Shown here piece after piece: positions 1 through 8,727 of a DNA stretch of 10,546 nucleotides; position 1 is the first letter of the stretch, and the number at the start of each line of letters is the position of its first letter. The translations under genes and the position numbers were made by a program. The notes under the pieces are model-generated. The model did no database searches. It was not told the DNA's origin and saw only the letters and a program-made list of their open reading frames with translations. The DNA comes from Desulfovibrionaceae bacterium UBA6814 (GTDB lineage: Bacteria; Desulfobacterota; Desulfovibrionia; Desulfovibrionales; Desulfovibrionaceae), in the NCBI GenBank assembly GCA_002452635.1, contig DKEU01000121.1, positions 16,525-27,070 on the forward strand, read 5' to 3'.

Positions 1-891
1 CAGGGAAATCCAGTCCGGCCCGCCGCCCGGGTCCGGCTCCCGGCCCAGGGCCACCTCCACCTGGCCGCCGCCGCGCACCGCCTCCACCGCATTGGTCAGG
101 AGGTTCATCACCACCTGGTGCAGCCGGGTGGGGTCCGCGGCCACCAGGTGGCTGCCCGGCTCCGGATCCGCGCGCAGCACCACCCCCGCGGCCAGGGAGG
201 GAAGCACCAGTTGCTGGGCCTCGGCCACCACCTCGCCCAGGTCCGCCCGGCCCCGGGGCTCGCCCCGGCCCGGCCGGCCGAAGGCCAGGAGCAGCTCCAC
301 CAGGTTGCGCGCCCGCATGCCCGCGGTGTGCACCCGGTCCACCATGCGCCGCACCGGGTCGGCCTCGGGCAGCTTGTCCAGGGCCATCTCCGAATAGCCG
401 ATGATGGCCGAGAGGATGTTGTTGAAATCGTGCGCCAGCCCGCCGGCCAGCACCCCCACGGCCTCCATCTTGCGGGCGTGGGCCAGCCGCCGCTCGCTCT
501 CGGTGAGCCGCGCCTCCATCTCCCGCCGGGACAGGGCGGTCTCGATGGCGATGCGCAACAGCGTGCGGTCGATGGGCTTGACCAGGTAGCCGTAGGGCGC
601 GGTGGGCCGCACCAGGTCCAGGGTCTGGTCGTCGGAATAGGCGGTGGTGAAGATCACCGGGATGTGCTGCTGCTCCATGATGAGGGCCGCGGCCCGGGCC
701 CCGTCCATCTCCCCGGCCAGCATGATGTCCATGAGCACCAGGTCCGGGGAGAGCCTCCGGGCCAGCTCCACCGCCTCCTCGCCGGTGGGCGCCGCCCCGG
801 CCACGGCATAGCCCATCTGATCCAGGGAACGGGTCACGTCCTGGACCACCAGCGGCTCGTCCTCCACGATGAGGATGGTGGAACTTGACAT
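1..891 (-). CDS. Receiver-histidine kinase protein (REC-HisKA-HATPase), 3' end cut by window
   Basis: This reading frame is open from an ATG at 889-891 to the left edge, giving 297 residues with no stop. Residues 1-120 form a response-regulator receiver: acidic ED-E at 10-12, phospho-acceptor Asp55 in LVLMDIML, and Lys105 in YLVKPID. A short helical linker leads to a HisKA-type dimerisation domain with the phospho-histidine His154 in LAGGLAHDFNN. An ATPase domain then begins, with the N-box near 258-271 (HQVVMNLLTNAVEAV). The G1 and G2 ATP-lid motifs must lie beyond the window. A GGAGG about 10-12 bases upstream of the ATG (near 904-908) supports the start. There is no signal peptide or membrane segment, so it should be cytosolic. 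The receiver at the N-terminus suggests the kinase is controlled by phosphoryl input from another kinase. The LAGGLAHDFNNILSAIIGYSE motif is typical of cytosolic kinases of this layout. Its target is not evident. Confidence 0.9.
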   Translation of the reverse strand, partial: MSSSTILIVEDEPLVVQDVTRSLDQMGYAVAGAAPTGEEAVELARRLSPDLVLMDIMLAGEMDGARAAALIMEQQHIPVIFTTAYSDDQTLDLVRPTAPYGYLVKPIDRTLLRIAIETALSRREMEARLTESERRLAHARKMEAVGVLAGGLAHDFNNILSAIIGYSEMALDKLPEADPVRRMVDRVHTAGMRARNLVELLLAFGRPGRGEPRGRADLGEVVAEAQQLVLPSLAAGVVLRADPEPGSHLVAADPTRLHQVVMNLLTNAVEAVRGGGQVEVALGREPDPGGGPDWISL

Positions 892-961
892 CGCGCGGGC
901 GCCCTCCGGATTCTTGCATGGGCGAATATCAGATTATCCAGCCCGGGGAAAGCCTTGCCGG

Positions 962-990
962 TTGCCCCCGGAACCATGAGACGGTATAGT
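962..990 (+). promoter_or_regulatory. Candidate sigma-70 promoter in the 892-1212 intergenic region
   Basis: TTGCCC (962-967) and TATAGT (985-990) are separated by exactly 17 bases, which fits a -35/-10 pair reading toward the Lys/Ala/Pro-repeat gene at 1213. The predicted transcript start, near 997, would give a leader of about 215 bases. A similar pair (TTGCCC, 17 bases, TATATT) lies ahead of the kinase at 3829. No ORF I would accept lies in the leader. The promoter could instead drive a small RNA. Confidence 0.4.
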
Positions 991-1042
991 ACGGGGAGCG
1001 GGATGTTGTTATTGCCTTTCCACCCCCGCGGCGTTGCCGCTT

Positions 1043-1061
1043 GCCCCGCTGTTGGCGGGGC
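1043..1061 (+). other. Small GC hairpin in the intergenic leader
   Basis: GCCCCGC (1043-1049) and GCGGGGC (1055-1061) form a perfect 7-base stem with a TGTTG loop. No T-run follows, so it is not a convincing terminator. It lies between the candidate sigma-70 promoter and the sigma-54 site, so it could structure a leader transcript or end a short RNA. Confidence 0.3.
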
Positions 1062-1122
1062 CGTACCCATGACCCGGAACACGAGAATGTCGCCCATTTT
1101 CTGCTCCGAGTACTGACCGGGC

Positions 1123-1138
1123 TGGCAAACCTGTTGCA
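1123..1138 (+). promoter_or_regulatory. Sigma-54 (RpoN) -24/-12 promoter
   Basis: TGGCAAACCTGTTGCA matches the RpoN consensus TGGCACG-N4-TTGCW at the essential positions: TGGCA at the -24 element, TTGCA at the -12 element, and exactly 12 bases from GG (1124-1125) to GC (1136-1137). Transcription would start near 1149 and leave a 5' leader of about 64 bases before the ATG at 1213. An enhancer-binding activator would be required. I could not identify its upstream site with confidence. This is the best-matching sigma-54 site I found in the window. Confidence 0.6.
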
Positions 1139-1212
1139 AATGACCCACTTCGCGGACTATGCAACGGCAGCGGCCAATACATCCTTTCTCCACCCCAACC
1201 CGCGAGGCGAAC

Positions 1213-2010
1213 ATGGAATACGGCAGGGTCATCTACGAAGGCGTGCTCACCGGCGTCACTGAACAGTCCTTCCGCAAGGTGGGCAGGTTGCTCAAGAACG
1301 CCTTCGACAAGGTGGAGTACGAGTTCGCCGAGAACGGCGGCCGGATCGTGGTTTCCGGCTCCTCGGCCATGTTCGAGGAGGACGAGGCCAACCGGGTCGC
1401 CATCTTCGACGTACTCTGCGAACACACCCTGGAAGGCAAGGGCAAGGGCGAGGTCCTGGCCCGCAAGTGGCAGACCGACGGCGAGGTAGCCACCGCCCTG
1501 TACGCCTTTGCGGACGGGACGTGGACCGAGTCCTCCCTGGCCCCGGCCAAGCAGGCCCCTGCCAAGAAGAAGCCCGCGGCCAAGAAGGCTCCGGCCAAGA
1601 AGGCCGCACCCAAGGCCAAGGCCGCGGCAAAGCCCAAGGCCAAACCCGCCGCCAAGAAGCCCGCCAAGCCCACGGCTGCTCCCAAGGCCAAGCCGGCTGC
1701 CAAGAAGGCCCCGGCCAAGCCCAAGGCCGCCCCCAAGGCTGCGCCCAAGGCCAAGGCGCCCGCCAAGCCCAAGGCCGCTCCCAAGGCCAAGGCCCCGGCG
1801 AAACCCAAGGCGGCTCCCAAGGCCAAGCCCGCGGCAAAGGTCCCGGCCAAGCCCAAGGCGGCTCCCAAGGCCAAGCCCGCGGCAAAGGTCCCGGCCAAGC
1901 CCAAGGCCGCTCCCAAGGCTGCGCCCAAGGCCAAGGCCCCGGCCAAGCCCAAGGCGGCTCCCAAGGCTGCGCCCAAGGCCAAGGCCCCGGCCAAGAAGAC
2001 CACGAAATAG
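1213..2010 (+). CDS. Lys/Ala/Pro-repeat (histone H1/AlgP-like tail) protein with unrecognised N-terminal domain
   Basis: This is a 265-residue protein. I chose the ATG at 1213 (protein starts MEYGRVIYEG) because GAGG at 1204-1207 lies 5 bases upstream. The frame also extends to an upstream ATG at 1159, whose extra 18 residues look non-coding. Residues 1 to about 109 form a compact, mixed-charge domain with predicted alpha/beta character (for example RVIYEGVLTGVTEQSF and NGGRIVVSGSSAMFEEDEA). I do not recognise the family. From about residue 110 to the end the chain is nearly only Lys, Ala and Pro in PAKKA and KPKAAPKA units, strongly basic and likely disordered. Such tails, as in eukaryotic H1 and Pseudomonas AlgP, are generally thought to bind nucleic acid or other polyanions. 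Low complexity means this similarity does not prove homology. There is no signal peptide, so it is probably cytosolic or nucleoid-associated. The sigma-54 site upstream suggests conditional expression. Confidence 0.8.
   Translation: MEYGRVIYEGVLTGVTEQSFRKVGRLLKNAFDKVEYEFAENGGRIVVSGSSAMFEEDEANRVAIFDVLCEHTLEGKGKGEVLARKWQTDGEVATALYAFADGTWTESSLAPAKQAPAKKKPAAKKAPAKKAAPKAKAAAKPKAKPAAKKPAKPTAAPKAKPAAKKAPAKPKAAPKAAPKAKAPAKPKAAPKAKAPAKPKAAPKAKPAAKVPAKPKAAPKAKPAAKVPAKPKAAPKAAPKAKAPAKPKAAPKAAPKAKAPAKKTTK
1810..1905 (+). repeat. Perfect 48-base tandem duplication within the tail
   Basis: Bases 1810-1857 and 1858-1905 are identical, each encoding AAPKAKPAAKVPAKPK. Identical synonymous codons in both copies point to recent duplication by slippage or unequal recombination rather than selection for the peptide alone. 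These two units are the only ones containing Val (gtc) in the tail. Confidence 0.9.
1906..1995 (+). repeat. Second 48-base-period repeat at the end of the tail
   Basis: The unit at 1906-1953 (AAPKAAPKAKAPAKPK) recurs at 1954-1995 without its last two codons. The copies differ only at the first codon (gcc versus gcg). With the preceding duplication this makes a run of almost four 48-base units, so copy number is likely to vary between strains. Confidence 0.8.
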
Positions 2011-2037
2011 CGCAGCTCCGTCTTGAACACGGCAGGA

Positions 2038-2066
2038 GGCTGAAATACTGCTCCAGTATTCCAGCC
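2038..2066. promoter_or_regulatory. Long inverted repeat between the repeat-protein gene and muiA
   Basis: GGCTG (2038-2042), one A, AATACTG (2044-2050), CTC loop (2051-2053), CAGTATT (2054-2060), one C, CAGCC (2062-2066). The arms pair over 12 bases with a single A/C mismatch. It begins 28 bases after the stop of the repeat protein. It may act as a transcript-end or stabilising hairpin, or as a dyad operator. The absence of a T-run argues against a standard intrinsic terminator. The AT-containing core stands out from its GC-rich surroundings. Confidence 0.55.
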
Positions 2067-2120
2067 AACTGCACACATGCGTCCGAGCCGTTGCACGGCC
2101 AAGACGCCCTAGCCGCAGTC

Positions 2121-2137
2121 GCGGGGCCGCACCCCGC
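2121..2137 (+). other. GC hairpin just upstream of the muiA ribosome site
   Basis: GCGGGG (2121-2126), loop CCGCA, CCCCGC (2132-2137). It ends 2 bases before the GGAGG (2140-2144) of the MuiA gene. If formed in the mRNA it could affect ribosome access. It could also be chance in such GC-rich sequence. Confidence 0.3.
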
Positions 2138-2148
2138 CTGGAGGCGCC

Positions 2149-3717
2149 ATGCGCATCGCCGCCCTGACCCTGGCCCTGGCCCTGGCCATTCTCTACGCCG
2201 GCCTGCCGGCCCGGGCCGCCGAGCCGGCCACGGGCGAGGTGCAGTCCGTGCTGCTCTCCCCGTCCTCGGCCCAGGTGAGCGAGACCGCCGCCCTGGCGCT
2301 GGCCGCGGAGCGCGGCCTGCGCCAGGGCCGGCTCATCCTGCCCCGGGCGGCGGACACCGCCTCCCTGCGCCTGGCCGTGCTCGAGCCCGCCGGGCTCGGG
2401 GTGGCGGACCTCGCCTTCCGCCAGGTGCAGCGCCGCGACGAGGCGCGCATCGCCGAACTGGCCCGCAAGGTGGACAGCCTGGAGCGCGAGGTGCGCGGCC
2501 TCGGCGACGAGCGGGCCGCGCACCAGGCCGCGGCGGACTACTGGCGCGCCCAGGCCGCGGCCAAGGAGAACAAGCCGGCCGAGGCCCGGGACATGGCCGC
2601 CGCCATCCTGGCCGGGCTGGGGGCCGAGCTGAAGTCCCTGGCCGACCTGGACCGCAAGCTGGAGGACGCCAAGCAGCGGCTGGCCGAGGTCCGCGCCGAA
2701 CTGGACCGGGCCACCGGCGGCGGCGAGACCGTGTGGGAGGCCACCGTAGCCTTCGCCGGCCCGGCCCCCGCCCTGGAGCAGGCCCAGGCCCGGGTGCGGG
2801 CCACCTACACCGTGGGCAACTGCGGCTGGGAGCCGCGCTACGCCCTGGACGCCCGGCCCGCCGACGGCCGGGTGGACTTCGCCTTCGACGCCCTGATCCG
2901 GCAGCAGACCGGCCGGGACTGGACCGGCGCGGACCTCACCCTGGCCACCACGGCCCTGCACGGCGCGCCCGCCCCGCCCCCGGCCGAAGAGTGGGTCATC
3001 CAGCCGATCTCGCCCCGGCCCGTGGCCCGGGAAAAGGCCATGCTCACCATGGAGATGGCCGCGGCCCCCAGGGCGGGCCTGGCGGACGCCAACGCGGTCC
3101 CGGAGCCCCCCCGCGCCGAGGGCCGGCTCTTCGACCAGTACGCCCTGGGCAAGGCCACCCTGCGCTCGGGCGACACCCGGCGGGTGGCTGTGCGCCGCGC
3201 CCGGTGGAAGGCCGACTTCGACCTGCTCCTGCGGCCCCAGGCCTCGGCCCACGCCTTCCTGCGGGGCAAGGTGGCCCTGGACGAGGCGGCCAAGTACCCG
3301 GCCGGCCGGGCGGCCTGGTCCGTGGACCGGGTGTTCGTGCGCGAGGGCGGCTTCTCCCTGTTCGGCCGCGAGGCCGAACTCTTCCTGGGGCCGGACCCCT
3401 CGGTGCACGCCGAGTTGCGCACCCTGGCCGACACCGCGGGCGAGAAGGGCCTGTTCGGCAACAAGAAGACCCATGCCTGGGACTGGCTGCTCACCGTGGA
3501 GAACGCCGGCTCCGCCGCCGCCAAGCTGCGGGTGGAGGACGCCCTGCCCCGCTCCGCGGACGAGCGCATCCGCATCGAGGAGCGCCTGCCCGGCGCGGCC
3601 AAGGAGGAGGGCCTGGCGGTCTGGACCCTGGACATCCCGGCCGGCGGCAAGGCCGAGATCACATACGGCTACACCGTGACCTACCCCGGGGACATGGACA
3701 TCGATCCCGGGCGCTAG
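2149..3717 (+). CDS. MuiA-family (mucoidy inhibitor, DUF4139) exported protein
   Basis: This is a 522-residue protein, the usual length for the family. The ATG at 2149 follows GGAGG at 2140-2144 with a short 4-base gap. Residues 1-23 are a signal peptide (MRIAAL, a hydrophobic Leu/Ala core, then PARA before AEP), so the protein should be exported. Residues about 30-80 fit the N-terminal DUF4140-like domain. Residues about 80-185 are rich in heptad-like Glu/Arg/Leu/Ala and predict a coiled coil. From about residue 195 comes the DUF4139 beta domain with NCGWEPRYALDA, TGRDWTGADLTLATTAL and, near the end, TYGYTVTYPGD. Family members are named after a mucoidy inhibitor, but the biochemical role is unknown. 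Placement is between two regulatory genes, with no obvious operon partner. The family call is confident. A role in surface polysaccharide control would only be inference. Confidence 0.85.
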   Translation: MRIAALTLALALAILYAGLPARAAEPATGEVQSVLLSPSSAQVSETAALALAAERGLRQGRLILPRAADTASLRLAVLEPAGLGVADLAFRQVQRRDEARIAELARKVDSLEREVRGLGDERAAHQAAADYWRAQAAAKENKPAEARDMAAAILAGLGAELKSLADLDRKLEDAKQRLAEVRAELDRATGGGETVWEATVAFAGPAPALEQAQARVRATYTVGNCGWEPRYALDARPADGRVDFAFDALIRQQTGRDWTGADLTLATTALHGAPAPPPAEEWVIQPISPRPVAREKAMLTMEMAAAPRAGLADANAVPEPPRAEGRLFDQYALGKATLRSGDTRRVAVRRARWKADFDLLLRPQASAHAFLRGKVALDEAAKYPAGRAAWSVDRVFVREGGFSLFGREAELFLGPDPSVHAELRTLADTAGEKGLFGNKKTHAWDWLLTVENAGSAAAKLRVEDALPRSADERIRIEERLPGAAKEEGLAVWTLDIPAGGKAEITYGYTVTYPGDMDIDPGR

Positions 3718-3719
3718 GC

Positions 3720-3746
3720 CGGCCCGGCCCACGGGGGGCCGGGCCG
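3720..3746 (+). terminator. GC-rich hairpin, probable terminator after the MuiA gene
   Basis: CGGCCCGGCCC (3720-3730), loop ACGGG (3731-3735), GGGCCGGGCCG (3736-3746): a perfect 11-base stem starting 2 bases after the stop codon. Only a short TTG follows, not a true T-run, so termination may be inefficient. It separates muiA from the kinase promoter. Confidence 0.5.
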
Positions 3747-3750
3747 AGGC

Positions 3751-3779
3751 TTGCCCAAACCATGCTCCGCGGGTATATT
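3751..3779 (+). promoter_or_regulatory. Sigma-70-type promoter for the hybrid kinase gene
   Basis: TTGCCC (3751-3756), a 17-base spacer, then TATATT (3774-3779), one base off the TATAAT consensus. The predicted start is near 3786, giving a leader of about 43 bases before the ATG at 3829. The reading frame extends back to the TTG at 3751, but that would place the promoter inside the gene, so I prefer 3829 as the start. Confidence 0.5.
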
Positions 3780-3828
3780 GCATAAGCGTTCAAAGAGTTG
3801 CGCCGCCACACCACCGGAGCCCCGCGTC

Positions 3829-7266
<3,438 letters not shown>

Positions 7267-7269
7267 GCT

Positions 7270-7899
7270 CTACAGCTCCTCGGTGGCCAACCCCACCCCC
7301 AGCACCGCCAGCAGCACCCCCATGGCCCGGTTGGACCAGCGGCCAAAGCTTGGCCTGCGGCGCAGCGCCCGGGTGAGTTGGGACGCGGCCAGGGCCAGGC
7401 CCAGGTCCCAGACCAGGCCCATGGCCAGCACCATGCCGCCCAGGAGCAGGAAGCTCGCCACCTTGTGCGGGGCGTCGGGCGCGATGAAGTGCGGCAGGAA
7501 GGCCAGGAAGAACACCGCCACCTTGGGGTTGAGCACGTCGGTGAGCACCCCCTGCACGAAGAGCTGCCGGTCCGTGCGCCGGGGGAGGGCCACGCCCGGC
7601 GCGCCGGCGGGCCGCTCCCGGAAGGTCTTCACCCCCAGCCACACCAGGTAGGCCGCGCCGGCCAGCTTCACCGCGCCGAAGGCCTCGGCCGAGGCCGCCA
7701 GGAAGGCGGACAGGCCCAGGCCCGCGGCCAGCACGTGCATCGCCGCGCCGGTCACGATGCCCAGCACGCTCACCACCCCGGCCCGCCGGCCCTGCAACAG
7801 GGTGCGGCCCAGAATGTAGGCGCTGTCCGGCCCGGGCGCGGCGCACAGGGCCAGGGCCGCCAGGAGGAACACCGGCAGGTTCACGATACCGTCGAACAT
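7270..7899 (-). CDS. LysE/RhtB-family amino-acid exporter
   Basis: This is a 209-residue inner-membrane protein, typical for the family, with about six hydrophobic segments. The family signature lies near the N-terminus: APGPDSAYILGRTLLQGRRAG, followed by a glycine-rich second helix (GIVTGAAMHVLAAGLG). NPKVAVFFLAFLPHF in the middle is the conserved NPK...FF element of RhtB-like exporters. I chose the ATG at 7897-7899: the reverse strand has AGGAG 7 bases before it. An in-frame TTG at 7903-7905 would overlap the upstream stop but is less likely. It lies 2 bases downstream of the Lrp-type regulator gene and is almost certainly co-transcribed. These proteins export amino acids or related metabolites by proton exchange. 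The substrate here cannot be told from sequence. Confidence 0.9.
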   Translation of the reverse strand: MFDGIVNLPVFLLAALALCAAPGPDSAYILGRTLLQGRRAGVVSVLGIVTGAAMHVLAAGLGLSAFLAASAEAFGAVKLAGAAYLVWLGVKTFRERPAGAPGVALPRRTDRQLFVQGVLTDVLNPKVAVFFLAFLPHFIAPDAPHKVASFLLLGGMVLAMGLVWDLGLALAASQLTRALRRRPSFGRWSNRAMGVLLAVLGVGLATEEL

Positions 7900-7901
7900 G
7901 G

Positions 7902-8381
7902 TCAACTCTCCTTGGCCGCCGGCCCGGCCAGCCCGGGCAGGGGCGGATTCGCCTCGTCCTTGCTGGTGCGCAGCACCACGGTCGTAGCGGTCGCGCGCAC
8001 CGGCGGGAGGTCATTGATGCGCGCCAGCAGGTCCTCCAGGGCCCCGGTGTCCGGGCAGCGCACCTTGAGCAGGAAACAGGCCTCGCCCACGGTGTGGTGC
8101 ACCTCCAGCACCTCGCCCATGGCGCGCAGGGCACGGGCCACCTCGTCGGCCCGGCGCATGACCCCCAGGGTCACGGCCACGAAGGCCAACAGGGGATGCC
8201 CCAGGGCCGCCGGGTCCAGCCGCGTGGCGTAGCCGCGCACCACCCCGGACTCCTCCAGCCGCCGCACCCGGTTGTGCACCCCGGCCGGCGACAACCCCAC
8301 CTGCCGCGCCATCTCCGCCACCGGGATGCGCGCCCGCTCGTTAAGAATCTTCAGAATTTTGTGGTCAATTTCATCGAACAT
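7902..8381 (-). CDS. Lrp/AsnC-family transcriptional regulator
   Basis: This is a 159-residue protein of typical family length. Residues 3 to about 55 form the AsnC-type winged HTH (DEIDHKILKILNERARIPVAEMARQVGLS, then PAGVHNRVRRLEESGVVRGY). Residues about 65-140 form the RAM ligand-binding and oligomerisation domain (VAVTLGV, VLEVHHTVGEACFLLKVRC). A short Pro/Ala-rich tail ends the protein. The ATG at 8379-8381 has GAGGT 9 bases upstream and lies in an unusually A-rich leader. It is the first gene of a two-gene operon with the LysE-type exporter. This suggests that it senses an amino acid and controls its export and its own synthesis, as Lrp does for BrnFE in corynebacteria. There, however, the regulator is divergent rather than co-transcribed. 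The ligand is unknown. Confidence 0.92.
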   Translation of the reverse strand: MFDEIDHKILKILNERARIPVAEMARQVGLSPAGVHNRVRRLEESGVVRGYATRLDPAALGHPLLAFVAVTLGVMRRADEVARALRAMGEVLEVHHTVGEACFLLKVRCPDTGALEDLLARINDLPPVRATATTVVLRTSKDEANPPLPGLAGPAAKES

Positions 8382-8404
8382 TTATTTTTTACCTCGTTTT
8401 TGTG

Positions 8405-8432
8405 ATGATAGTTAAATTTGCAGCGGCGTCAA
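8405..8432 (-). promoter_or_regulatory. Sigma-70 promoter of the lrp-like/lysE-like operon
   Basis: On the minus strand TTGACG (8432-8427) and TATCAT (8410-8405) are 16 bases apart. Each element differs from consensus at one position. The start would be near 8398, just ahead of the GAGGT ribosome site, so the leader is very short (about 17 bases). The AT-rich stretch GCAAATTTAAC between the elements could be an Lrp-type binding region, which would allow autoregulation. Confidence 0.6.
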
Positions 8433-8445
8433 GGAGGAAAAGGCA

Positions 8446-8490
8446 AGGGGCCTCCGGCGGCCCAGGGGCCGACGGCCCCTGGGAACCCCC
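8446..8490. repeat. GC-rich palindromic intergenic element (REP-like)
   Basis: GGGGCCTCCGGCGG is followed by a perfect inverted repeat, CCCAGGGGCC (8461-8470), loop GAC, GGCCCCTGGG (8474-8483), then AACCCCC. The composition and arrangement resemble short dispersed intergenic palindromes that I recall from Desulfovibrio genomes. That recollection is not a search result. Nothing codes here. The rest of 8432-8550 is GC-rich non-coding sequence with no other signal I can support. Confidence 0.45.
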
Positions 8491-8553
8491 ATCAGCGGGG
8501 CGGCAAAGGAGCCCGGCCGGCAGTGGCGCGGCCGCATGGGGGGGCGGGAAAAG

Positions 8554-8580
8554 AAACGGCCCGCCCCCTGTCGGGGACGG
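8554..8580. repeat. Left copy of a 27-base direct repeat (degenerate terminator copy)
   Basis: This stretch (AAACGGCCCGCCCCCTG, then T, then CGGGGACGG) matches 10027-10053 at 26 of 27 positions. Read on the minus strand through 8582 it can fold as a terminator-like stem with loop GACA and one unpaired base, followed by GTTTCTTTTCC. Yet no minus-strand gene lies immediately to its right. An alternative stem pairs GGGGGCGGG (8540-8548) with CCCGCCCCC (8560-8568). It sits exactly where composition switches from GC-rich to AT-richer sequence. Confidence 0.75.
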
Positions 8581-8676
8581 CCAACGGCTTCGTGTTGATA
8601 TGTTCATTCTGCCGATAAGATCCCTTTTCTGCGCTCTATGGCGGAGGTAGGATTCCCCCTAGACATCGCCTCTAAA

Positions 8677-8716
8677 GAGTTTATAGTCACGGCAAAATAA
8701 CCGCATAAACTCGAGT
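8677..8716. promoter_or_regulatory. Dyad repeats upstream of the ATPase gene, possible operator
   Basis: GAGTTTA (8677-8683) and its exact complement TAAACTC (8706-8712) lie 22 bases apart. The second arm runs into the palindrome ACTCGAGT (8709-8716), giving a third related half-site, GAGTAAA. The cluster ends 11 bases before the ATG, where a regulator would block expression. TTTATA within the first arm could be a -10 element, but no good -35 lies at the right distance. A TTGATA/TAAGAT pair at 8595-8621 has only a 15-base spacer. Confidence 0.35.
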
Positions 8717-8727
8717 AAACAACTTTT

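Larger units (their letters stand above)
1540..2007 (+). repeat. Coding low-complexity Lys/Ala/Pro repeat tract
   Basis: About 470 bases encode degenerate units built from aag, gcc/gct/gcg and ccc/ccg codons (PAKKA, then KPKAAPKAKAPA). The tract is open in several frames on both strands because the codons used contain almost no stop potential. That produces several long spurious reading frames here. Unit length varies, with about 48 bases the commonest period in the second half. Confidence 0.85.

Noticed and set aside
1540..2007. Repeat tract considered as a CRISPR or non-coding satellite
   Set aside because: Units are contiguous, vary in steps of three bases and keep an open frame with a consistent Lys/Ala/Pro protein. 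There are no unique spacers.
3740..3755. Possible sigma-54 site ahead of the kinase gene (CGGGCCGAGGCTTGCC)
   Set aside because: The -24 element is poor beyond GG and lies inside the terminator stem. The sigma-70 pair with a 17-base spacer is the better explanation.
1009..3783. A 924-codon open frame on the minus strand, and a 772-codon plus-strand frame at 1467-3785
   Set aside because: Both overlap the repeat-protein and MuiA genes in other frames and give Gly/Arg/Pro/Ala-rich translations with no domain motifs. The stop-poor, GC-rich repeat tract explains them.
3751..3828. N-terminal extension of the hybrid kinase from a TTG codon
   Set aside because: The extension would contain the -10/-35 promoter elements and adds 26 residues ahead of a normal membrane-anchor start at 3829.
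8402..8650. Small plus-strand ORFs between the lrp promoter and the ATPase gene
   Set aside because: They run through the lrp promoter, the GC palindrome and the terminator copy, have no ribosome site and look like translated hairpins.
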